A stretch of 37,645 nt of DNA. Origin: Rhodoferax sp. Lineage in GTDB: Bacteria; Pseudomonadota; Gammaproteobacteria; Burkholderiales; Burkholderiaceae_C. Under the pieces are notes generated by a model. That model searched no databases, was not told the origin of the DNA, and saw only the letters and a list, made by a program, of their open reading frames with translations. The stretch spans positions 1-37,645 of the forward strand of contig JAEUOX010000434.1 in assembly GCA_016790475.1 (NCBI GenBank), written 5' to 3'. Position numbers and translations under genes: made by a program. Positions 8,310-16,786 of this stretch are shown here, one piece after another. The number at the start of each line of letters is the position of its first letter. The first letter of the stretch is position 1.

Positions 8310-9299
8310 ATGCAGCCGAGCGGCGAGTTCGACCTGATCGCACGCCACTTCCGGCGCCCGCCGCGCCGCGCCATCGTCGGCATCGGCGATGACTGCGCGG
8401 TGCTGCAGCCGTCGCCCGGATGCCGGCTCGCGATCTCGACCGACATGCTGGTGGCCGGCCGGCATTTCTTCCCGGATGCCGATCCGCACTGGCTGGGCCA
8501 CAAGGCGCTGGCGGTGAACCTCAGCGACCTGGCCGCCTGCGGCGCCCGGCCGCTGGCCTTCACGCTGGCGCTGGCGCTGCCACAGGCCGACGATGCCTGG
8601 CTGGCACCTTTCGCGCGCGGCCTGTTCGCGCTGGCGGACGCACACGACTGCGAGCTGATCGGCGGCGACACCACGCGCGGCCCGCTGAACATCTGCATCA
8701 CGGTGATGGGCGAAGTGCCCGGTCCGGGGCAGCACGGCGGCGCACTGCTGCGTTCCGGCGCCCGGCCGGGCGACGACCTGTATGTCAGCGGCACGCTCGG
8801 CGATGCCCGGCTGGCGCTGGACGCGCTGCAGGGCCGGCTGAGCCTGCCGCCCGAACAGCTGGCCCGGGCCCGCCAGCGGCTGGATGCGCCGACGCCGCGC
8901 GTCGCGCTGGGACAGGCTCTGCAGGGCCTGGCCAGCGCCGCGATCGACCTGAGCGACGGCCTGCTCGGCGACGTGCAGCACCTGCTGGACGCGTCGGGCG
9001 TCGGCGCCGATGTGCATGCCGATGCCGCGCTTTCGCTGCTGGCGCATGGCCGCCAGCCGGGCGATGCCGCGCTGCCCCGGCCGACCCTGCTGGCCTGCGT
9101 GCTGTCCGGCGGCGACGACTACGAACTCGCGTTCACCGCCCCGCCCTCGCTCCGGGACGCGGTGCAGGTCGCCGCGCTGCGCAGCGCCACGCCGGTCACG
9201 CGCATTGGCAGCATCGCGGCGCGGCCCGGTCTGCAACTGCTGGATGCACAGGGCCGTGTGCTGACTGACCGCTTCCCGTCCTTCGACCACTTTGCCTGA
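8310..9299 (+). CDS. thiL: Thiamine-monophosphate kinase
   Basis: ThiL phosphorylates thiamine monophosphate with ATP to the cofactor thiamine diphosphate. The 329-residue product has the family length. Hallmarks are GEFDLIARHF at the N terminus, VGIGDDCAVL (about residue 27), STDMLVAGRHF, the metal-binding KALAVNLSDLAACGARP, LIGGDTTRG, and the late AIDLSDGLLGD and SGGDDYELAFT motifs. Its start is five bases after the Gcr-gene stop, which suggests one transcript. In many Proteobacteria pgpA directly follows thiL; here a deaminase, an EamA exporter and a hydrolase lie between them. Confidence 0.97.
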   Translation: MQPSGEFDLIARHFRRPPRRAIVGIGDDCAVLQPSPGCRLAISTDMLVAGRHFFPDADPHWLGHKALAVNLSDLAACGARPLAFTLALALPQADDAWLAPFARGLFALADAHDCELIGGDTTRGPLNICITVMGEVPGPGQHGGALLRSGARPGDDLYVSGTLGDARLALDALQGRLSLPPEQLARARQRLDAPTPRVALGQALQGLASAAIDLSDGLLGDVQHLLDASGVGADVHADAALSLLAHGRQPGDAALPRPTLLACVLSGGDDYELAFTAPPSLRDAVQVAALRSATPVTRIGSIAARPGLQLLDAQGRVLTDRFPSFDHFA

Positions 9300-9308
9300 G
9301 GGCCTGCC

Positions 9309-9806
9309 ATGGCAACACCTTCGATCACCGAATCCCTGCTGCAGGCGGCCGTCGCCGCGGCGCGCCACAGCCCGAACCGGGTCCGGCATGTCGGTGCGGT
9401 GCTGGTCAGCGCCGACGGCCGCACGCAGATCAGCGCCTGCAACACCTTCCCGCGCGGCGTGTTGGACACCGCAGAACGCCATGAAGGCAACGGCCGGCTG
9501 GTCTGGATGGAGCATGCGGAGCGCAATGCGATCTTCGCGGCCGCGCGCACCGGCCTGGCCACCGAGGGCGCCACGCTGGCGGCGAGCTTCTTCCCCTGCC
9601 TGGACTGCGCCCGCGCGATCGTGCAGGCCGGCATCCGGCACCTGCACACGCTGCCGCCCGCCTACGACGACCCGGTCTGGGGCGCGTCCTTCGGGCCGTC
9701 GCGCGCGATCCTCGAGGAAGGCGGCGTGGCGCTGCATTTCTCGCACCAGGACCCGCAGGCCGTGCATGCGGCCACGATGGCGGCGCCCGGCACGCCGCTG
9801 CCCTGA
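9309..9806 (+). CDS. Cytidine/deoxycytidylate deaminase family protein
   Basis: A 165-residue zinc deaminase of the cytidine/dCMP deaminase superfamily. The zinc site is clear: EHAERNAIF supplies the His and the catalytic Glu (about residues 66-74), and FFPCLDCARAI supplies the two Cys in a PCxxC arrangement (about residues 94-104). The N-terminal part (VRHVGAVLVSADGR) is the usual first strand of the fold. The substrate cannot be told; dCMP, cytidine or a modified base are all possible, and similar proteins are often annotated dCMP deaminase-like. It starts nine bases after the thiL stop behind a GAGGG-like site and so is probably co-transcribed with it. It converges with the EamA gene five bases away. 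Confidence 0.88.
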   Translation: MATPSITESLLQAAVAAARHSPNRVRHVGAVLVSADGRTQISACNTFPRGVLDTAERHEGNGRLVWMEHAERNAIFAAARTGLATEGATLAASFFPCLDCARAIVQAGIRHLHTLPPAYDDPVWGASFGPSRAILEEGGVALHFSHQDPQAVHAATMAAPGTPLP

Positions 9807-9811
9807 ATGGC

Positions 9812-10690
9812 TCAGGGCGGCACGGCGATGTCGCGCACCTTCTCGCGCCGGATCAGGTAGATCCCGCTGCCAATGATGATGGCGCCGCCGACGAGGGTAT
9901 AGGCGTCGGGCACGATGTGCCAGATCGTGAAGTCCAGCAGGATCGCCCAGGCCAGCGCCGAGTACTCGAAGGGCGCCACCGCCGACGCGTTGCCGTGCCG
10001 GAAGGCCTCGGTGATCGCCAGCTGGCCGAGGAAGCCGGTCACGGCCAGCGCCACCAGCAGGCTGCCGTGGGCCGCCTGCACCGGCACCCAGGCCGGCCAG
10101 GCCAGCACGCTGGCGCCCACGGCCCACATCGCGGTGGTCCAGAACACCAGCGTCACGGCCGCATCGGTGCGGCTCAGCACGCGGCCGGCGATCGCCGAGA
10201 TCGCGTAGAACGCCGCCGCCACCAGCACCGCCACCGCGCCCAGCGAGAAGAACGCGTCCTGGTCCGGACGCAGCGCCACCACGACGCCGCACAGCCCCAC
10301 CGCGATGGCCGCCCAGTGCCGCCCCGAGACGCGCTCCTGCAGCACCGGGATCGCCAGCACGGTGATGATCAGCGGCGAGACGAAGAAGATCGTGTAGGCC
10401 TCCGCCAGACCGAGCTCGCGCAGCGAGAAGGAGAACAGCGCCAGCATCGCGATGCCCAGCACGCCGCGCAGCAGATGCAGCGGCCAGCGCACCCGCAGCA
10501 GCAGGTGCACCTCGCGGCGCCAGGCCACGTAGAGGCAGACCAGCGGCAGCGAGGTCAGCCCGCGCAGCGCGGCGACCTGCATCGACGGGTAGGAGCCGGA
10601 CAGCGTCTTGAGCACCGCGTCCATCAGCGAGAAGGAGCCCATCGCCGCCAGCATCGCCAGGATGCTGCGCAGGTTGCCCGTCATCGGCAT
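9812..10690 (-). CDS. EamA-family (drug/metabolite) transporter
   Basis: A 292-residue integral inner-membrane protein made of two EamA repeats, ten predicted helices in all. The first repeat starts around residue 8 (SILAMLAAMGSFSLMDAVLK) and includes the family-typical LRELGLAEAYTIFFVSPLI and RVSGRHWAAIAVGLCGV; the second covers about residues 150-280 and ends in the VGGAIIIGSGIYLIRRE tail. Members move small organic compounds, usually outward, and the substrate is unknown here. The stop of the hydrolase is ten bases before its start, which points to one transcript. An ATG six bases downstream (10684) is an equally possible start. Confidence 0.9.
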   Translation of the reverse strand: MPMTGNLRSILAMLAAMGSFSLMDAVLKTLSGSYPSMQVAALRGLTSLPLVCLYVAWRREVHLLLRVRWPLHLLRGVLGIAMLALFSFSLRELGLAEAYTIFFVSPLIITVLAIPVLQERVSGRHWAAIAVGLCGVVVALRPDQDAFFSLGAVAVLVAAAFYAISAIAGRVLSRTDAAVTLVFWTTAMWAVGASVLAWPAWVPVQAAHGSLLVALAVTGFLGQLAITEAFRHGNASAVAPFEYSALAWAILLDFTIWHIVPDAYTLVGGAIIIGSGIYLIRREKVRDIAVPP

Positions 10691-10700
10691 GCCGCGCGTC

Positions 10701-12020
10701 CTACTGCGGCCGGCGCTGTTCCAGCCGCAGCCCGACCGCCGTGCGGTTCGCGAAGCCCTTCCAGTAGGTGTGGTCGGCCTTGAAGCTGCCGTTCGCCTCG
10801 GCGGACCACTTGCCGTCGCGCGCGTTCTCCAGCAGCTGCAGGTAGGGGTCCATCGCGGCGTCGTTCTTCAGGTAGCGGCCCAGGAAGGCCGTCACGAAGT
10901 GCTGCGCGATGTTGTTCATGCGCACGTTGTCCCAGACCGCATCGATGTAGTGCTCGGCCGGCGAGAAGCGCAGCCCTGGCACCATCGCCCAGGTCTCCCG
11001 CGGCGCGGGCATCGGCGCGGCCGCATTGTGGTTGGCGTTCTCGAAGGTCAGCAGGTAGCGCTGCGCATTCACGCTGGCCTCGAAGATGTTGCGCACGCCC
11101 GGCGCATAACCGGACACGTCGTCCACGCTGCCGGCCACGAAGAACACCGGCGTGCGGATGCCGGCCAGGCCGGCGGCGTCCCAGAAGCCGGCGTTCCAGC
11201 CCCAGGGCGCGAACGCCACCGCCGCCTTGATGCGCGGGTCCATCGAGGCGACATAGGCCGGCTGGCCGGCCTGGCGCACCGCCAGGGCCCCGTTGGGGGT
11301 GCCCCAGGGGAAGGCCACGCTGGCGGCGGTGAATCCGCCGCCGATCGTGTTGACCACGCCATACCCGCCCATCGAGTAGCCGATCAGCGCGGTCTGGTCG
11401 GCATTGACCAGGCCCTGCAGCGTGCCGGACGGGTCCGACGCGCCCAGGCGCGCCATCTCGCGCAGCACGAAGAGCTGGTCCAGCGGACGGTTCAGCAGCG
11501 TGCTGCCGAAGGCCGCCTGGTCGTTGTAGGTGCTGTCGGTGTGGTCGATCGAGGCCACCACATAGCCCTTGCTGGCCAGGTTCTCGGCCAGGTGGCTCAG
11601 CAGGAAGCGGTTGCCGGGGTAGCCATGCGACACGATCAGCAGCGGGTAGGGGCCGCCGGCGCGCTGGGGTGCCGCGTCGCGCAGCGCGCGGCCGGTCAGC
11701 GTGACCTCGGTCTTGCCGTCGCGCGTGAAGACGCGGTACTGGCCGTTGCCGGTCGCGCCGGGTGCGGCCGGGTACCAGACCTCGACCGTCAGCGGACGGT
11801 CGTAGGTCGGCATCGGCGCACCCGCCTTGAACTTGACGATGTCCGCCTGGCCGGGATGGACCAGCTGCAGCGTCTTGACGCCCACCGCATGGGTGCCATG
11901 GCGCGCCAGTTCCGGTGCATCCGGGCGGATCGTGTCGATCCGGTTGTCCTGCGCCAGCACGATGCCGGCGGTGAAGGCCAGTGCCGCGCAGGCCGCGCGC
12001 AGCAATCGGTGAAAAGCCAT
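10701..12020 (-). CDS. Exported alpha/beta hydrolase (dienelactone hydrolase/PAF-acetylhydrolase-like)
   Basis: A 439-residue secreted serine hydrolase. A signal peptide (MAFHRLLRAACAALAFTAG, cut after VLAQ) precedes an alpha/beta-hydrolase fold with the oxyanion strand PLLIVSHGYPGNR (about residues 125-140), the nucleophile elbow IGYSMGGYG (about residue 220), an acidic residue in VFFVAGSVDDVSG and a His in ENANHNAA. The layout (LTVEVWYPA before the domain) recalls the predicted dienelactone hydrolase and platelet-activating-factor acetylhydrolase-like groups; the substrate is not known. I chose the ATG at 12020 because AAGAGG lies seven bases before it. The gene is followed ten bases later by the EamA transporter and is divergent from pgpA. 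Confidence 0.85.
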   Translation of the reverse strand: MAFHRLLRAACAALAFTAGIVLAQDNRIDTIRPDAPELARHGTHAVGVKTLQLVHPGQADIVKFKAGAPMPTYDRPLTVEVWYPAAPGATGNGQYRVFTRDGKTEVTLTGRALRDAAPQRAGGPYPLLIVSHGYPGNRFLLSHLAENLASKGYVVASIDHTDSTYNDQAAFGSTLLNRPLDQLFVLREMARLGASDPSGTLQGLVNADQTALIGYSMGGYGVVNTIGGGFTAASVAFPWGTPNGALAVRQAGQPAYVASMDPRIKAAVAFAPWGWNAGFWDAAGLAGIRTPVFFVAGSVDDVSGYAPGVRNIFEASVNAQRYLLTFENANHNAAAPMPAPRETWAMVPGLRFSPAEHYIDAVWDNVRMNNIAQHFVTAFLGRYLKNDAAMDPYLQLLENARDGKWSAEANGSFKADHTYWKGFANRTAVGLRLEQRRPQ

Positions 12021-12128
12021 GTGTCGCCTCTTGGTGGAATTCATTCGGGGCCGCCGGAGCGGAAGGCGCCAAGCATACCCGGGGGCGGGCGACCCGGTGC
12101 CCGCAGGGCTGTCGCGGATAATCCCGCG

Positions 12129-12671
12129 ATGCCCGGTTCCGGCGCCCCCCTCTCCCGCCCCACGGTCGGCTTCCTGCTGGCCCACCCGGCGCACTTCATC
12201 GCGCTCGGTTTCGGCGCCGGCCTGAGTCCGATCGCCCCCGGCACCGCCGGCACGCTGTGGGCCTGGCTGGCTTTCCTAGTGCTGCAGCTGTGGCTGACAC
12301 CGCTGCAACTCGCGATCGTCGTGGGCCTGGCGCTGCCGGTCGGCTGGTGGGCCAGCACGGTGACGGCCCGCCACCTGCACATCCTGGACCCGGGCCAGAT
12401 CGTCTGGGACGAAGTGGCCGCGTTCTGGATCGTGCTGTGGCTGGTGCTGCCGGCCGGGCTGCTGGCCCAGGCCATCGCGTTCGGCCTGTTCCGTTTCTTC
12501 GATGCCGTGAAGCCGGGGCCGGTAGGCTGGGCCGACGCGCTGTTCCACGGTGTCGACCCGCAGGGCGACCGGCACGCCTGGACCAAGGCGGGCTTCGGCA
12601 TCATGCTGGACGATCTGGTGGCGGCCTTTTGCACGCTGCTGGTGATTGCGTTGTGGACGGCCCTGGTGTGA
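12129..12671 (+). CDS. pgpA: Phosphatidylglycerophosphatase A
   Basis: PgpA removes the phosphate from phosphatidylglycerol phosphate in the inner membrane, giving phosphatidylglycerol. The 180-residue product matches the family. Hallmarks are LGFGAGLSPIAPGTAGTL (about residues 26-43), the IVWDEVAAFWIVLW motif, FFDAVKPGPVGWAD and the C-terminal GIMLDDLVAAF, each with the acidic residues expected of the metal site, between four hydrophobic segments. The ATG at 12129 follows the 108-base divergent gap with the hydrolase. The stop overlaps the GTG start of pncC by three bases, so the two are translationally coupled. Confidence 0.96.
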   Translation: MPGSGAPLSRPTVGFLLAHPAHFIALGFGAGLSPIAPGTAGTLWAWLAFLVLQLWLTPLQLAIVVGLALPVGWWASTVTARHLHILDPGQIVWDEVAAFWIVLWLVLPAGLLAQAIAFGLFRFFDAVKPGPVGWADALFHGVDPQGDRHAWTKAGFGIMLDDLVAAFCTLLVIALWTALV

Positions 12672-13141
12672 CGGACGCGCTGTGCGCCCAGCTCGCGCAG
12701 GCGCTGGCCGCCCGGGGATGGTCCCTGGCCACCGCGGAGAGCTGTACGGGCGGCATGATCGCCGCCGCCTGCACCGCGCTCAGCGGCTCCAGCGTGTGGT
12801 TCGAGCGCGGCTTCGTGACCTACTCGAATGCCGCCAAATCCGAATGCCTGGACGTGCCGGCGGCGCTGATCGACACGCATGGCGCCGTCAGCGAACCGGT
12901 GGCCCGGGCCATGGCGGCCGGCGCCGTGCAACGCTCCCGTGCGCAGGTGGCCGTGGCCGTGACCGGGGTCGCCGGCCCGACCGGCGGCAGTGCGGCCAAG
13001 CCGGTCGGCACGGTCTGGTTCGGCTGGTCGGTGCAGGGCGTGGTGCACAGCGAGATGCGGCATTTCCCGGGGGACCGCGCGCAGGTGCGTGCAGCCACCG
13101 TGACGCATGCGCTGCAGCGGCTGCTGCAGCTGATCGGCTGA
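12668..13141 (+). CDS. pncC: Nicotinamide-nucleotide amidase (CinA C-terminal type)
   Basis: PncC deamidates nicotinamide mononucleotide to nicotinate mononucleotide in the pyridine-nucleotide salvage cycle. The 157-residue product is the stand-alone CinA C-terminal domain. The nucleophile serine is in TAESCTGGMIAAACT (about residue 28), followed by FVTYSNAAKSECLDV, the VAVAVTGVAGPTGGSAAKPVG loop and the late FGWSV. The start is a GTG whose bases overlap the pgpA stop (GTGA). The same pairing with pgpA is common in Burkholderiales. It converges with the Tat-exported nitroreductase-like gene 18 bases away. Confidence 0.95.
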   Translation: MTDALCAQLAQALAARGWSLATAESCTGGMIAAACTALSGSSVWFERGFVTYSNAAKSECLDVPAALIDTHGAVSEPVARAMAAGAVQRSRAQVAVAVTGVAGPTGGSAAKPVGTVWFGWSVQGVVHSEMRHFPGDRAQVRAATVTHALQRLLQLIG

Positions 13142-13159
13142 GGCGCTGCGGCCCGCGAC

Positions 13160-14401
13160 TCAGCTGCGCAGGAAGGTCTCGAGCGGACGGCGCGGCGTGT
13201 GCTGCTGCTCGGCGCAGTAGCCGATGCGGCAGAACATCTGCACCGTCTCCTGCTCCGCCGGCTGCCCCAGCAGCAGCTGGTGCAGCCGGTCGTACCAGGG
13301 CTTCATCTCCGGAAACTCCTGCGGCGCCTGGCTCATCGGGTGCATCTGCAGACCCAGTGCCGTGGCACGCAGCTGCAGGCGCAGGTAGGCCCGGCCGGCC
13401 TGCACCTCCGCATGGCGGGTCATGCCGGCCGCGGCATGCCGCGCGGTCGGGGTGGACAGCCACACGAATCCCATCGCCGTGCGGCTGTGGCCGCTGAAGC
13501 GGGCCATCACCTGGTCGAAGGCGGTGCTGCCCTCGGCCGGCGGCTGGCTGCGGTCGTACAGACCCACCGCACTGGCCAGGCGCAGCATCGGGCTGTTGAT
13601 GCTGATGCCGTCGCGGTGGCGCGCAATCTCCTGCGGGCCGACCCGGGTGAGCTGCGCACTCTCCATCACGGTGCGCGGCGTGCGCAGCTCCACGCGGGCG
13701 GACTCCTCGCACAGCTGGCGCAGCGCCTGCAGCCGCGCCGGTTCCAGCGTCGCACCGAAGCGCACGCCCGGATCCACCAGGCCGCTCTGCAACGCTTGGA
13801 TGGCCTGTGGCAGGACCGGCCGGCTGGTGTCGTAGTCCACCTTGGCAGTGTGGCGGCGCAGCAGGAACGGGAACAGGGGGTCGCGGGCGTCGCCGGACTC
13901 GGGCCGGGTCCAGGTGATGCGGGCCACCGGGCGGTCGTCCACCGCACGCGGCGCGAAAGCGCCCTGCGGGAACATCTCCACCCGGGCCTGCTGGCCGCGC
14001 TGCGCCAGCGCCATCACCAGCGCCTCCAGGAAGGTGCCCTGGCTCACCAGGATCTGGCGGAACCAGGGGTCGGTCATCGGCAGCAGCCGCTCGCGGTCCA
14101 CCCGCAGGAGGATGGTGTCGGGCTCGCGCAGGTCGACCAGCCAGGGCTGCCGGTTGTGGGAGTTCGGCGCCAGGATCGCATGCGCGACCGCCCAGCGGCG
14201 CAGTTCGGCATCCGCCGGCGGCCCGCGCCAGGCCTCCAGCGCCTCGGACGGAAAGGCGTCAGAGCAGCCCCCCAGCCCGGCCGTCCCGGCCGCGGCCAGC
14301 ACGCCGCCACCGGCCAGCCGGATGAAGCCTCGTCGGGTCGGCGCAACACCGGAGGGCGGCGGCGTGGTGGGCTGCAGGGCACGGGGTGGTGTTTGTTCCA
14401 T
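13160..14401 (-). CDS. Tat-exported nitroreductase-like lipoprotein
   Basis: A 413-residue protein with a twin-arginine signal (TRRGFIRLAGGG, about residues 22-33) ending in a lipobox-like LGGC (about residue 46), so it is probably exported folded and may be lipid-anchored. The rest resembles the nitroreductase/Acg family that binds FMN: NSHNRQPWLVDL (about residues 75-90), RRHTAKVDYD (about 187), then a second half with MGFVWLSTP and GRAYLRLQLRATALGLQMH. Export in folded, cofactor-loaded form is what a Tat signal would serve. The reaction and partner are unknown. The ATG at 14401 is used; a TTG in the same frame at 14452 is less likely. No clear ribosome binding site is seen. Confidence 0.8.
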   Translation of the reverse strand: MEQTPPRALQPTTPPPSGVAPTRRGFIRLAGGGVLAAAGTAGLGGCSDAFPSEALEAWRGPPADAELRRWAVAHAILAPNSHNRQPWLVDLREPDTILLRVDRERLLPMTDPWFRQILVSQGTFLEALVMALAQRGQQARVEMFPQGAFAPRAVDDRPVARITWTRPESGDARDPLFPFLLRRHTAKVDYDTSRPVLPQAIQALQSGLVDPGVRFGATLEPARLQALRQLCEESARVELRTPRTVMESAQLTRVGPQEIARHRDGISINSPMLRLASAVGLYDRSQPPAEGSTAFDQVMARFSGHSRTAMGFVWLSTPTARHAAAGMTRHAEVQAGRAYLRLQLRATALGLQMHPMSQAPQEFPEMKPWYDRLHQLLLGQPAEQETVQMFCRIGYCAEQQHTPRRPLETFLRS

Positions 14402-14571
14402 GCGGCTATTGTCGAAAGCGGCCCGCCCCACCACAATGGCCGGAATTGGCAAGCCAGAATTTCAATAATGCATACCTGCCTGCGGCCGCAGCCTGCGGTC
14501 CGCTGCCGCGCCCCTGCGGCGCCCGGCGGCCGTCCGGCCTCCGTCCTCTGCCCGCCTGAACCACCCGCCCC

Positions 14572-15075
14572 ATGCACCCGCACGCCCAGACCCTGAACCG
14601 CTTCTACCAGTCCTTCGCCGCGCTCGACCCGCGCGGCATGGCCCCCTGCTACGCACCGCAGGTGCGCTTCCGCGACCCGGTGTTCTCGCTGAACGGGCGC
14701 GACGAGGTCATGGGCATGTGGCGCATGCTGTGCGACGCAGTCCGCACGCAGGGACGCGCCGACTGGAAGCTGGAGTACAGCGGCATCACGGCCGACGACA
14801 ACGGCGGGCAGGCGCACTGGGACGCGCAGTACCGCTTCAGTGCCACCGGCCGCCTGGTGCTGAACCGGATCGACGCGCAGATGCGCTTCGACCCGGACGG
14901 CCTGATCATCGAGCACGAGGACCGGTTCGACTTCTGGCTCTGGTCGCGCCAGGCCCTGGGCACACCGGGGCTGCTGTTGGGCTGGACCCCGCTGCTGCGC
15001 CGCCAGGTCCAGGCCCGCGCCAAGGCCGGTCTGCGCCGCTACCTGGCCCAGGGCGGCCCGTCCGGCGCCACCTGA
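14572..15075 (+). CDS. NTF2-like (SnoaL-type) protein
   Basis: A 167-residue protein of the nuclear transport factor 2-like cone fold, seen in the pattern of the N-terminal helix (HAQTLNRFYQSFAALD), VRFRDPVFSLNGRDEVMG, the central strands (AHWDAQYRFSATGRLVLN) and the strand-rich C-terminal third (EHEDRFDFWLWSRQALG). The fold is used by enzymes and by binding proteins, so no activity can be assigned. The 170 bases before it are divergent from the nitroreductase-like gene. It is followed 26 bases later by the glutamate-synthase-like gene and is probably in one transcript with it. Confidence 0.82.
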   Translation: MHPHAQTLNRFYQSFAALDPRGMAPCYAPQVRFRDPVFSLNGRDEVMGMWRMLCDAVRTQGRADWKLEYSGITADDNGGQAHWDAQYRFSATGRLVLNRIDAQMRFDPDGLIIEHEDRFDFWLWSRQALGTPGLLLGWTPLLRRQVQARAKAGLRRYLAQGGPSGAT

Positions 15076-15101
15076 ACCGCATCACCCCGGAGGACGCGCC
15101 G

Positions 15102-16769
15102 ATGTTCCACACGCTGAACCAGTGGTACCCGATCCGCTACACCGTCTTCGGCCTGTGCGTGCTCAGCCTGGCGGCGGCCCTGCTGCAATGGGTCCAGGCC
15201 GGCGTCGGACTGCCCTGGGTGCTGCTGGCGCTGGCGCTGGTCGCGGTGGGCGTGCACGACGTGGTGCAGGCGCGCCGCTCGATCCTGCGCAACTACCCGG
15301 TCATCGGGCATCTGCGCTTCATGCTGGAGTACGTGCGCCCGGAGATCCGGCAGTACTTCCTGGAGAACGACACCGAGGCCATGCCGTTCTCGCGCGCGCA
15401 GCGCTCGCTGGTCTACCAGCGCGCCAAGGGCGACTCCGACAAGCGGCCCTTCGGCACCCAGCTCGACGTGCATGCGCAGGGCTACGAGTGGATGAACCAC
15501 TCGATGGTGCCCACCATGGTGGCCTCGCACGATTTCCGCGTCTGGATTGGCGGCACGCCGGACACGGTGGCGCTGCTCGGCGAGGACACCGACCAGTGCA
15601 CGCAGCCCTACCACGCCAGCGTGTTCAACATCTCGGCGATGAGCTTCGGCTCGCTCAGCGCCAACGCGATCAAGTCCCTGAATGCCGGTGCGCGCAAGGG
15701 TGGCTTCGCCCACGATACCGGCGAGGGCTCGATCTCGGTGCACCACCGTGCGCACGGCGGCGACCTGATCTGGGAGATCGGCTCGGGCTACTTTGGCTGC
15801 CGCAACGAGGACGGCAGCTTCAACGCGGAGCGCTTTGCCGAGAACGCGCGGGACCCGCAGGTGAAGATGGTCGAGATCAAGCTCAGCCAGGGCGCCAAGC
15901 CGGGCCATGGCGGCGTGCTGCCGGGCCCGAAGGTCACGCCGGAGATCGCTGCGGCGCGCGGCGTGCCAGTCGGTGTCGACTGCATCTCGCCGGCCGCCCA
16001 CAGCGCTTTCGGCACGCCGCTGGAGATGATGCACTTCATCGTGCGCCTGCGCCGGCTCTCCGGCGGCAAGCCGGTGGGGTTCAAGCTGTGCATCGGCCAC
16101 CCGTGGGAATGGTTCGCGATCGTCAAGGCGATGCTGGCCACCGGCATCACGCCGGACTTCATCGTCGTGGACGGTGCGGAGGGCGGCACCGGCGCGGCAC
16201 CGCTGGAGTTCACGAACCATGTCGGCTCGCCATTGCAGGAGGGCCTGCTGCTGGTGCACAACACGCTGCGTGGCGTGGGCCTGCGCAACCGCATCCGGAT
16301 CGGCTGCGCCGGCAAGGTCGTCAGCGCCTTCGACATCGCGCGGATGATGGCGCTGGGCGCCGACTGGTGCAACAGCGCGCGCGGCTTCATGTTCGCGCTG
16401 GGCTGCCTGCAGGCCCAGAACTGCCATACCGGCGAATGCCCGACCGGCGTGGCCACGCAGGATCCGCTGCGCCAGCAGTCACTGGTGGTGGCCGACAAGA
16501 CGCAGCGCGTGTACAGCTTTCACCACCTGACGCTGCACGCGCTGAAGGAGCTGGTGCAGGCCGCCGGCCTGACGCACCCGTCGGACATCACCGCGCACCA
16601 CATCGTGCGCCGCACCAGCGACCAGAAGGTGAAGTCGCTCGCGCAGTCGATCCTGACGCAACTGCCCGACGGCGCGTTGCTGCAGCCCGACCTGCGCGGC
16701 CTGCCGCTGATCTACCAGCAGTCCTGGCCGCAGGCCAGCGCGCAGAGTTTCCAGCTGCAGCCGGTCTGA
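15102..16769 (+). CDS. Membrane-anchored FMN-binding glutamate-synthase-like protein
   Basis: A 555-residue protein that joins an N-terminal membrane region (two hydrophobic stretches at about residues 15-55) to the FMN/iron-sulfur barrel found in the middle of GltB. Visible parts: FNISAMSFGSLSANAIKSLN (about residue 175), the HDTGEGSIS motif, KPGHGGVLPGPKV, GVDCISP, IVVDGAEGGTGAAPLEF and the cluster cysteines in CHTGECPTGVATQDP (about residues 443-450). The amidotransferase domain and the GltD partner of a true glutamate synthase are absent, so the electron donor and substrate are unknown; relatives are usually only called FMN-binding glutamate synthase family. A strong site, GGAGG, is at 15089-15093. 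It converges with nanK, 17 bases apart. Confidence 0.9.
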   Translation: MFHTLNQWYPIRYTVFGLCVLSLAAALLQWVQAGVGLPWVLLALALVAVGVHDVVQARRSILRNYPVIGHLRFMLEYVRPEIRQYFLENDTEAMPFSRAQRSLVYQRAKGDSDKRPFGTQLDVHAQGYEWMNHSMVPTMVASHDFRVWIGGTPDTVALLGEDTDQCTQPYHASVFNISAMSFGSLSANAIKSLNAGARKGGFAHDTGEGSISVHHRAHGGDLIWEIGSGYFGCRNEDGSFNAERFAENARDPQVKMVEIKLSQGAKPGHGGVLPGPKVTPEIAAARGVPVGVDCISPAAHSAFGTPLEMMHFIVRLRRLSGGKPVGFKLCIGHPWEWFAIVKAMLATGITPDFIVVDGAEGGTGAAPLEFTNHVGSPLQEGLLLVHNTLRGVGLRNRIRIGCAGKVVSAFDIARMMALGADWCNSARGFMFALGCLQAQNCHTGECPTGVATQDPLRQQSLVVADKTQRVYSFHHLTLHALKELVQAAGLTHPSDITAHHIVRRTSDQKVKSLAQSILTQLPDGALLQPDLRGLPLIYQQSWPQASAQSFQLQPV

Positions 16770-16786
16770 GCGGCGGGGCAGACGGT

